From: Owenia fusiformis | Taxonomy: Eukaryota; Annelida; Polychaeta; Sabellida; Oweniidae | Assembly (NCBI GenBank): GCA_903813345.2 | Contig: CAIIXF020000008.1 | Coordinates: forward strand, 31,768,867 to 31,832,866 | Reading direction: 5' to 3' | DNA length: 64,000 nt | In this document: positions 23,613-33,049 of the stretch, one piece after another | Position numbering within the stretch: the first letter of the stretch is position 1 | Layout: every line of letters starts with the position of its first letter | Translations under genes and position numbers: made by a program | The notes under the pieces: model-generated | The model's input: only the letters and a program-made list of their open reading frames with translations | Database searches by the model: none | What the model was told of the DNA's origin: nothing

Positions 23613-26600
23613 ATGGGCGATAATTCAACTTCCGAAACAGCATTTAAAAAATATTATGAAGATATTCCGACAAAGACCAATCCGCAATTGATACATACAA
23701 ATGGATCTGTAAAGGCCAATGGTGATGCGGTTACGAACAATGAAAATGATAGCAATGGGGTTAAAGTTATCGACGATAGTAACCACAAACGCTCTAGTCC
23801 GTTAGACAATGGCGGCCGTGTTAACGCGAAACATGGGAACCGTCTTACAACTGGCATGAAAAATTGTCAAACTGCTCTAGGAACACGTTGCTCGGTATAC
23901 AGTTCTTGGATAGCAAAAATAACACTTTTCATACTTCTAAGCGTATACACTATATATTTTATATTTGCTATTATACATAGCGTAGACGCAGCTCGGGCCC
24001 TGATAGTCTTGACAAGCCTGACTGTATTTTTTATTGTATGGAATTTTGTTCGAGATCATTATGGAGATCGTTTATATGGTGCTTTTGGTGAACCTGTAGT
24101 GAATGTGTTGAACAAACAATGGTTTTGGTTAAAATGGTAAGTCTAAATTATTTTCAAATGAAGCAATTATTCAACCAGCTTACATCAATTCAGAATATCA
24201 GATAAGAGAAATTATAATGTCGTAAAATAACGACATTATAATTTCTGTCTAAATGTATCTCGAATTTCTCAAATTCTTACTCCAATGAAATGATGTATCG
24301 CTGTAAATATTGTAAACCACATTTATTGCAATAAACTATGCCTGTAAAATATATAAACATAGTAGGAAAATCAAGCTACATGTTTTTATGAGAACGTATA
24401 CGTGAACGTGATTTATTGTTCTCTGGGAACTGGTTCTCCTATGAACCTATCTTTCTAACCTAACTTTCGCAGTGCTAGATTGAGTATAGCGGTACACGTA
24501 TTCAAGAAAAATAGTAGTACATGTATGAGTTCCCTGGAAAAACAAATTAAGAGGTGCCAGTAATCCCTGGGGTGTAATGTTAATAATTTATGTTATTTCA
24601 ATATGTTAATATTTACACGTACATAATATTGTAAGTACTTACAACTTGTTTTAAAACGCGTATCTTACCCTCCCTGTTGTACTCTAAACATACGTAATAA
24701 TGTAATACAAATCACCATACACGGTTGTATTTCCTTGCAGGGTTCTTGCCGTTGTCGGATTTGTAGGTCTGGTGGTCTATTTGGCAGTTGACGTCATTAA
24801 GACGCCCATGCAGTTGGCTTCTCTTGGGGGAGGACTCGCTATGCTCCTCATCGTATTTTTGACATCGACGAATCCAGATAGGGTAAATGTTATGTACAAT
24901 CCTATAAAAAGAAGCAATGTATTTGTAATAAAACATACAGGTACAATGTTACCATAATGCCATTTACCATTTTTCATCTTTAAAGGTCCAAATGCGCCCA
25001 GTTGCGTGGGGTCTGGGTATACAGTTTGTTATGGGTTCTGTGATTCTGAGATGGTCCTGGGCTTATGAAGCAGTAGACTGGATGTCAGACCAGATCCAAA
25101 GATTTCTGTCTTACGTCCTTGATGCCAGTGAAGTCGTATTTGGGGACCCGGGTTACCTCGACCATCCATTTATATTTCTCGTAAGTGTGACCAGTACTCG
25201 ATATCTTAGCCTATTTGGGCAAATGAACCTAATTCGTTCCTGATCGTAACGCACATACCGCGAGCCAGATCCAGTCCCCATTGGTAGTTGACTCAATGAA
25301 ATAATGAGTATATTCATTGAGCTTTGAGACTAATACTAAAGGAGGAATCTAGCAGAGGTCCGTGTTTAACGTAAGAATATTGTATATATATGTTTCATTG
25401 ATCAGATGGACACGATGCTGTTGTTGAAGTCATACATGAACCCGATTAGATTGGCAATGTCAGGATCGCAAGCATTGCGTATAGTCAACCACATGACCTG
25501 CTCATCGTTCATCCAATGTAGTTTCATGCGAAACAATACTCTTTCATGTCTTTATTTGTCAGATGATGCCGATGTTGATCTACTTCTCCTCAGTGATGGC
25601 CATACTGTTCTATATGGGAGTGATCCAGGTAATAGTGATGAAGATTGGATGGCTCTTCCAGAGGACGTTCGGCACGACAGCGGTTGAGAGCATCAACTCA
25701 TCGGCGAATATATTCCTGAGTGGTGTAAGTGAGGTTCATAATGTTAGCATCAATTGTGTGGAGTAAACCATACGGAAATACAATCTTATATTGGCTTTTG
25801 AAATAACAGGACGACACAAAAATCTTCAAATGAATGAATGAATCCAGTAAATCAAATATAAATGCAAGACAATTAAGGCATTAACATTTAAAATATCGCC
25901 ACTTAAAGACACTGACCAGCCACCGCCGACCGCAGAACGCCGAACGCTGATCGTCAAACGTCGAACACGGTCCACTGATGTTGGTGATAAAAACTCATCC
26001 GGAATGTATGTCTGTATATCCCTTTTTAGATGGATACCATGTTGATGTTGAAACCATATCTGATGAGATTGACAATGTCGGAACTGCACGCATTGCGTGT
26101 GGCCAACCACACTACAATAGCTGGCTTTGCATTCGCTCTCCTTATACTGCTAGGGGTGAGTATCTCAATCTGGAGTATATACGTGTACGTTGTTAATTCC
26201 TAAAATGTTGGTCTCTGGATTTTTCATTCCTTGTATTTTATTGTCTGAGAGCCCTTTATATTGTATATTTCATTAATTACCATAAAAAATCTGATGGTTT
26301 ATATTTTCAAAAATAAACCCAATGTAATATTTGGTATTCGAGGAATGAATATATGTGAATTGATTACGTACATATAGGCCCCTGGGAGACATCTATTAGC
26401 AGCAGCTGTGATGTCGGCTCCAGCAGGATTAGCAATAGCCAAGCTTAACTACCCTGAGACTGAAGTATCAGTGACTGGAGATAATATTGAGCTGGAAGAT
26501 TCGTAAGTGAACTCTTTGAACATGCATCGTATCTTTGTTGTTTTCCAGGATCGTATTACAATTTTTCATATGTACCTTTAATTTACACCTTTATAATTAA

Positions 26601-29600
26601 TTAATTAATACGAAATTAACAAAACTACTATAATTCTACGCGTTCACCTACAAGTAATTCTTAAAAACGTGGGTCTTGACCTTACTATTGCGTTGAATCT
26701 CAAACGATGCGGGAGATTTTAGATTTTACAGTGTCAACATTACATAAAATTTTCTTTTTACTTTAGTTTTAAATAAACGAATGATGGTTATGATTAACAT
26801 CGTGTGATTTTTCAAAAATATATTTAGTAAAGAAGATATTACTTTCTATATTACTTTCTTTACATGTATTCATTAGGCCAGATCGCAATATAGTTGAGGC
26901 AGCTTCGAATGGTGCTAAAGTTGCTGGAAAGACAGTTATGGCCGTTATAGTGAATTTCATATCTGTACTGTCTTCACTTTCTTTCCTGAATGCCACTTTG
27001 AAATGGTTGGGGGAGAGGGTTGGTCAGGATAACTGGAGCTTTCAGGTGAGACATATAGTTATGATACAAGCCGATTGACATTTCCAGAAAAAAATCAATA
27101 GACGCTTTTCAATTAAACTTTGGAGATGGAGTTCAAAATTATTAGTATGGCTCAAGTTGCATCGTATTTTACAATAATCAAACAGTTTGTACTCGTATGT
27201 TCTTTCGTGTTGTCATCTTCAATGAAACACACGCATGTCTTTTGCTTTCAGTTCTTTTGTTCATATCTTTTCCTGCCAGTGGCCTTGTTAATGGGAGTCG
27301 AGTGGCGTGATGCAGGGAAAGTTGCCTCACTTATTGGCCTCAAGCTATTTACAAGTGAATTCATAGCATATGGGGAAATGGGAGAAATGATAGATAGAGG
27401 AGAATTAACCGTAAGTTGTCTATATCATAACTAGAGGTTTAAGATTGCAAGCAATCTTACGGAGGCCCCGTAGGCTTTTTTGAACATTAAAAGGTCAGCC
27501 AAAGGTCAAATCTTAAATACAAGGTCATATATGAACTCCAGGCATCTTGTAGATGATTTAAAAAACAAGTTTGGTCAATTTGAAGCAATGTGAAATTTGA
27601 CCTTGAAAAATTTCAACATTAGACCTTTTTCAGTTTTTGAGGCCCAATATCTCAAAACTGGTGCAGAATTTTAATAGAAAATTAATTGTTAATATGTGTA
27701 AAACCTTTAGAGAAATATACATCCTGACTTTAATTCAAAAATATTGATTTGTAGTCACAAACTTTGAGAAACTTAGAAAACACAGTTTGTGATCTTGTTT
27801 GATGACCTTGACCTTTGACCTTGAAAATTTTACTTTTTTAGACCTCAGTATATCTTTTCTGATTGAATAAACCTAAATTTGAATCCAGAAAATCAATTTG
27901 AAAAATCAACTTTTTTGACCTTTCGGAGGTCACTGAAAACTGTAAATACAACGTAAAACTCAATTGATTTTTTGGTCTGCTTTTCTGAACTACACTAGAC
28001 AACCCTCACTTCACAAATAGGATTAACATTATCAAAAGGTCCATTCATCTGTCTATCTAATACCTATATTTGTAATCACGTCCATCGCATGTCTTTGCTT
28101 TTAGCAACGTTCAGTGGCAATAACAACATATGCAATGTGTGGTTTCTCTGGTCTAGCCACGTTTGCAATCAGCGTTGGGGTGTTCAATGCCTTAGAGCCC
28201 AGACGGCTGCATCATGTTATCGGAATGATGGGCAGGACGATGATGAATGCAAACATCGCCTGTTTTCTCACTGCTTGCTATGCAGGTATGCTCCGTGACT
28301 TGCTTTTTCCATTGTATTTTCTATGTATACTAATGAGTTGATAAAATGTCACGAACATATCTCTGTACACGGAAAACGTTCATGTATCAGGTCATAAGGT
28401 AATTTTGCTGTAATTGTTGACATTTTCAAAGGTTGACTGTTGAAATTACATGTACCAGGTCGTTCAATAAGTTCACGTAAAATGCTCTCATTTCAAAGAT
28501 TTTTGATATTTTCTCATGTCACACAATGTATAGAAAATACTGATGGATTCCTAAAATATCAGCGTCTCTTATTTGATTGGTCAAAAAAGGGTTATTATGG
28601 TAACTTGACTTTTGGGTAGGCGGGGCACTTTTTACGTCACATTATTCATTAGAAAAACTACAGAATGATAGGTAATTTATGAGTATATCACATGAATTTC
28701 TTCTCCGCTTTCTACTTGTACATGATATAACTTAATTTAATTGTTACAACTATTGTCCTCTAAGGTTTCAGAAGTATTCTCCCTCATGTTTAATGCACAG
28801 CCTCTTGCATTCAACCCATTGACGATACAGTGATCTGAAGCCATTTGGCAAACTTGTTTGAATGGCAATCTTGACTGCAGTCGAAAATAGTTTCATTGTT
28901 CCATAACGGGCAACTAAACTCCTAGCTGATCCTTCATCCTAGTGAAAAGGCAAAATCAAGGATTGTCTCATCTGGAGAGTATGTTACTTGGGGCAGCTTT
29001 GCCATCTATTTTGCCAGTCATTTGTGATGGTTTCCTGCACAATATTAGCAGTGTGATCGGCTGCATTATCCCGATTGAAAAAAAGTTTGGCCGAATGGTT
29101 TTAATCAACTTACCATAGCATTACTCTTTGTTGATTTTTTGGTCCACTGGTACAGCATTGACTAGCACGATTTCAGAAATTTTCATGATAACAATGGACA
29201 TTAATTTTTCCTCAAAACATTTGTAATTTAAAAAAGAACAAATAAAAATAGGGATCCTTCATTTGCATATATTGATATATTTCTGTAATGGTAAATTGTG
29301 TGACGTAAAAAGTGCCCCGCCTACCCAAAAGTCAAGCTACCATAGTGACCCATATTTTTGACCAATCAAATCAAAGATGCTGATATTTTAAGAATCAATC
29401 CTGAAGTATATTTTGCACATTGTGTGAAAATTTTATGGGAAAATATCAAGAATCTTTGATGAGAGCATTTTCCCGTGAAATTATTGAACGACCTGGTATA
29501 TCCCTTGCTAACAAAGACCACAACAAATGGTGAGTCCCGTAAATGTGCTCCGAAAGAATCACAATCGAGTATTTAGGTTGATGTTCTAATAGTATACTCT

Positions 29601-29866
29601 TTCCATGTGTTTCAGGTTTGCTGTACAACGAGGATATAGCCGGTGGAAGTGGAGGTAGCAATAGCACAATAACCACGCCACCCCCAGACTTCACATGGCC
29701 TCCCTGGTTACCACCCATAGATGAGATTATAGGATGTATAATAGACCCTGACAATTGCCTAGATTCAGACACTAAATTGGCTGCAAGACAGTTCAATAAT
29801 GGAACATTGAATGCAACCTTCTTTGGGCATTCCCCTACAGTACCAATGAGTGCTGTATACAGTTAA
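23613..29866 (+). CDS. Gene 2: SLC28/CNT-like transporter
   Basis: Exons: 23613-24136, 24741-24882, 24986-25180, 25563-25724, 26030-26155, 26378-26502, 26877-27045, 27252-27410, 28105-28285, 29616-29866; about 677 aa. The start MGDNSTSE lies in TCACTGATAGAAGATGGG, a context shared with gene 3. The cytoplasmic tail is polar and shorter than in gene 3 (about 85 residues missing). Core landmarks are MRPVAWGLGIQ, GTTAVESINSSANIF, MLMLKPYL, LNYPETE, GLKLFTSEFIAY and TYAMCGFSGLAT. As in the other copies, Q and T of the CNT hairpin-1 motif are replaced and its Glu is Asp; NEF is SEF; the TM8 Asn is Gly. The conserved Arg of RPYL is Lys. The last exon gives an 83-residue tail that is Pro-rich, with NST/NGT/NAT sequons and two Cys. 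All junctions are intact, so it should be expressible. Confidence 0.92.
24207..24246. repeat. Perfect 16-bp-stem hairpin in gene 2 intron 1
   Basis: AGAAATTATAATGTCG and its exact inverse CGACATTATAATTTCT flank an 8-base loop, about 70 bp after the donor of exon 1. It could be a tiny MITE; no function can be assigned. Confidence 0.6.
25406..25500 (+). pseudogene. Partial, misplaced copy of exon 5 in gene 2 intron 3
   Basis: The frame MDTMLLLKSYMNP...QALRIVNH matches the start of the true exon 5 at 26030 (MDTMLMLKPYL...HALRVANH) and keeps an acceptor-like ATCAG just before the ATG. The second half of the exon (IAGFAFALLILLG) and its donor are absent, and it lies upstream of exon 4, that is out of order. 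It is best read as a broken duplicate that is skipped in splicing. Confidence 0.75.
25860..25985. repeat. Repeat of the GACGCCGAC family in gene 2 intron 4
   Basis: TTAACATTTAAAATATCGCC followed by GCCGACCGCAGAACGCCGAAC. A related sequence occupies the same intron of gene 3 (42750-42830), and an inverse member lies at 44080-44160. The shared position in paralogous introns suggests insertion before the gene 2/3 duplication. Confidence 0.5.
27430..27955 (-). repeat. Truncated inverse copy of the AGGTCA satellite in gene 2 intron 8
   Basis: Starts AAGATTGCAAGCAATCTTAC then GGAGGCCCCGTAGGC, the inverse of the unit ends at 13035-13070 and 15780-15818, and runs through one GACCTTGACCTTTGACC block before breaking off. 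It lies 20 bp after the exon 8 donor. Confidence 0.8.
28456..29496 (-). mobile_element. Mariner-like element with long inverted ends, decayed transposase, gene 2 intron 9
   Basis: Ends CCAGGTCGTTCAATAAGTTC and its inverse ATTGAACGACCTGG are each flanked by TA, the target duplication of Tc1/mariner elements. The inverted ends extend about 210 bp and include GTGCCCCGCCTACCCAAAAG. On the - strand the interior reads fragments such as QWVECKRLCIKHEGEYF, like the C-terminal region of mariner transposases, but with stops and frameshifts. Inactive. Confidence 0.75.
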
Positions 29867-29919
29867 CGTTAGACCTTCTCCTAGAATGTCAATGAGTGCT
29901 GTATAAAGTTAATATTGAA

Positions 29920-30054
29920 CAAATATTTCACTCTATTTTCGGTGAATACCTGTACATCTTTCACAAGTGATATTCCACGAAGCCCGAAGGGCAAGTGGAA
30001 TATCACCTTGTGAAAGTGCTACAGGTATTCACCGAAAATAGAGTGAAATATTTG
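29920..30054. repeat. Long hairpin within the gene 2 3' repeat
   Basis: CAAATATTTCACTCTATTTT on the left pairs with AAAATAGAGTGAAATATTTG on the right. The stem continues nearly unbroken for about 60 bp to a loop reading CGAAGCCCGAAGGGCAAG. In the RNA it would form a strong stem about 55 nt after the stop codon. Confidence 0.8.
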
Positions 30055-30056
30055 TT

Positions 30057-30347
30057 TTATTATATCACTGTCTAGCTAAACATCCCTAATATTATTAAGT
30101 CATTAAGTCTTCAGATATTTTTACGAATCTACTCGGTTCGTCTGCCATTTTGACTTACACTGAACTAAATTATTTACACTGAACGAAAACAAATTCTTTG
30201 AAAATTCCCTGGAGCGTGGGATATCGCTAGATATCTCACGGTTGTCTTATCTGATTAGCATTGCCATTGAATATCGCCAGATATCCCACGACATGTGGCC
30301 CGGTTTTGACCAACCATACTGTCGCTAGCTAGATAGTGATATAATAA
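30057..30347. mobile_element. MITE adjoining the hairpin
   Basis: TATATCACTGTCTAGCTA on the left and TAGCTAGATAGTGATATA on the right form terminal inverted repeats of about 20 bp. The interior has repeated GATATC(G/C)AGATATC words. It inserted, with the hairpin, into the gene 2 3' tandem repeat. Confidence 0.65.
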
Positions 30348-30545
30348 TAGACAATATCCGACAGTATCAATGAGTGTTGTATACAGTTGTCGTAAGAGGT
30401 TCTCCAAGAGTGTCAATAAGTGCTGTAGATGAATAATATTAGACCTTTTCTTACAGTACTAATGGTTGCTGTATACAGTTAACGTTAAACCTTTTCCTAG
30501 AGGAGTGTCCACGAGTACTGTATAAATAAATATTAGACCATATAT

Positions 30546-31200
30546 AGCCTCGTCAACGATTGCCATATATAAATACTATATCTAGTATTATGAATGTATA
30601 CATATAGTTGCGGACACTGCCCTCCCTTCTTTGGTGGGCCCCGAAAAAAAGAAATCGGGGCACAAATAATTTCTAGGGATTAACTAATTATGTAGGGTTA
30701 TGTAATGTTGTCAAATGATGTGTATTTATATCATGTAATGATCTGTTTGTGTTTACGATGGAATACATGTCTACTCCAAACATATTGGTTTAAGTGTTTA
30801 TTTCTATCAACCGGGTATGTTGCATTGGTCCTGGAAATACTTAGATTCGACAGCTACTTCACTTGATTTATTTCATTTTAACTCCTATATTCTTGAACTA
30901 AAAGTTAATCGATGCAAACCATTATTTGAAAGCTGTCTTAAATATAATAGCAGCTGAACATAGTTGCCGGGACAGAATCTCTCTGTTTTTTCTTGATAAT
31001 GCCTTAGTTGCATTTGATCTACGACAACCGTAAGGCGGCTGTAGGTTCCCAAAAATTGAGAGAAATATGCAGCATAGAATATAGGAATAAGCAGTACGAT
31101 GAAGATTTTCTATGTGATCGAGGTTTAACTTTTTCACTTCTCAATAATTTTTCATGAACGTTGAAAAGGGTAAACTTCAAGCATTCTAGACATACAAAAT
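30546..31200. other. Spacer after gene 2
   Basis: No gene was found. TATAAATAAATATT at about 30520-30535 could be the polyadenylation signal of gene 2, but the distance from the stop is long because of the inserted hairpin and MITE. Confidence 0.3.
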
Positions 31201-31233
31201 GTTCTGTTTAAAGTGTGCGCCAAAGTTTAAAAC

Positions 31234-31354
31234 TGCGCAGGCGCACCGCTCTCGCTAACCTATATAAAGAGATTACCGAGTACAGGCTTCAGAGGTAAGC
31301 CAGGAAGGTGAACAATCTTCGTTCCGTGTTGATTCCCCGTATAATCGTAACCAA
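31234..31354 (+). promoter_or_regulatory. Candidate promoter and noncoding first exon of gene 3
   Basis: TGCGCAGGCGCA (31234-31245) matches the palindromic NRF1-type site. TATATAAAG follows at 31261-31269, then a moderately GC sequence, then ACCAA/GTAAGTTT, a good splice donor at 31355. A noncoding exon from about 31290 to 31354 could splice to an acceptor at 33032-33033 (TTTCTGAAG), 16 nt before the gene 3 ATG. The order site, TATA, donor is coherent, but the link to gene 3 is inferred from position. Confidence 0.5.
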
Positions 31355-31360
31355 GTAAGT

Positions 31361-33030
31361 TTCAACATTGAAATTAAAAATTACTATTAGATATACTTTG
31401 TAGATGTTATTTATGAAGCTATTGAGTGTATGCATCAATCAAATGGCTCATTTTAAACATATCAAAAGTATTTGTGTTTTGTTTCCCAGGGAATTGTATT
31501 CCCATATAGTACACACATAAAATAGTGTACATTATGTACTTGAATAGCCCGGTTTACATAAATTGAAGGGCATGCTGATTACATGCACACGAGTACATGA
31601 ATGAAGGCCTGATATTGATATAGCTTGCATACCTAAATAAAAAATAAACTCTTCTAATCCCCTAATGTAAACACGGCGGTATACGTAGCCCGATTTATCG
31701 GGGACTTTAACTCTAAACTAATTTTCATTATAATTGCAGCTTTTCAAAAAAGATGGCCACTTAAATTAGCGAGTCTAAATTCAACATGCATTTTGAGTCA
31801 ATGATCAGACACTTCTAAAAAAGTATCTGAAACAAATGTAAAAATGAAGCTATTTGTATCATATGGTGAACAGTGCGATATGTTGATACAATATAATGAA
31901 AACATGATTTATTGGGAATAAAGACAATACTCACTATATAGTATTCCAGAGAAAATGAGACGATTTGTCCTTTTTAGACCAAATACTCAAATTGGTATCT
32001 TAGAATTTGGCCATCATTTTGTTAGATGGACTGGACTAATATATTCAGAAAAATTGGTAGAGGACAGCAAAATTCTGTGTAAAAATGTAAAATTCGACTG
32101 TCATGTTTGTCCAGGAAGATAAACAAAGCCCTGGGCCTAAAGGATATTGAGAAACAAATTGTGGGCTAAATTTAGCACCTTGCCAACCTCCCTTACCAAA
32201 ATCCAGAACACGTAATTGTTTTTCTTGTACAGTACGTTTTCGCTATATTATATTGAACACCCCCCCCCCCAGTGCCCAGTGACGTATTGTATAGAATGCC
32301 ATTCTAGCACTACTATACGTCGGCATCGTGAGATATCACAGCCTTCTCTCAGTGTCCTTCTAGACATTCTTGTGCATAGCAGAGATGGTCTGAGTATCAG
32401 AATGATACGTCGGTAATTAATAACCGGTATACAAAATCATTCCTTTACCGATACTGCACTCCATTGAATCCCTTTCCTAAACGTTTCTTTCCAGACACTG
32501 CAAAAGAATTGTGCAAAATCACGAATAAAATATGAAATGAATGAAGATAATTAATTTCACTGAATCTAAATGTTATCATTCTATTTGAAAAATCTAGAAT
32601 GCATTTTTATATAAACATATATTTACATATTTCTCTTATCTCATTAATCACTGCTACAAAGAATGGATGGAGTTGCTACTCATTGTCAAGGATGATAGGC
32701 CTACATAATATGGGGGCGGGTCGAATTACAATGACGTCGTCCTGATTATCTAAAATGTGGTGTGATTATTTTTTTATGATAGCACTTTGCTCTTTGGACC
32801 TTAATGAGATGATGATAAAGACTGTATTGCATATTATTAGTCTATTTGACATACCAAGTAGAAAAGTAAATGATTGGTATGTATTAATAAATATATTTTC
32901 TGCTACCAAAGAGAGGCCATCGGATGATTTAATATACACCTCTGTACTCAATGTAGCAAAATAAATCAAAAATCAGTTGGCAATGAAGGATATTATTTAA
33001 TATAATGAAACATAATATGTATTATTTCTG
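31361..33030. other. Stretch between the candidate promoter and gene 3 exon 1
   Basis: AT-rich, with a short C run (32264-32273), and no coding or repeat family recognised. It would be the 5' UTR intron of gene 3 if the upstream promoter is real. Confidence 0.35.
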
Positions 33031-33049
33031 AAGTAATCACTGATAGAAG

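Larger units (their letters stand above)
29832..30545 (+). repeat. Tandem repeat spanning the gene 2 stop codon and 3' UTR
   Basis: The last coding words CCTACAGTACCAATGAGTGC and TGTATACAGTTAACGTTAGA recur in the 3' flank with a period of about 50-60 bp (near 29890, 30365, 30412, 30458, 30505), so the terminal residues MSAVYS and the stop lie inside a repeat unit. The array is split by the hairpin and MITE at 29920-30347. The same arrangement is seen after gene 3. Confidence 0.75.
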
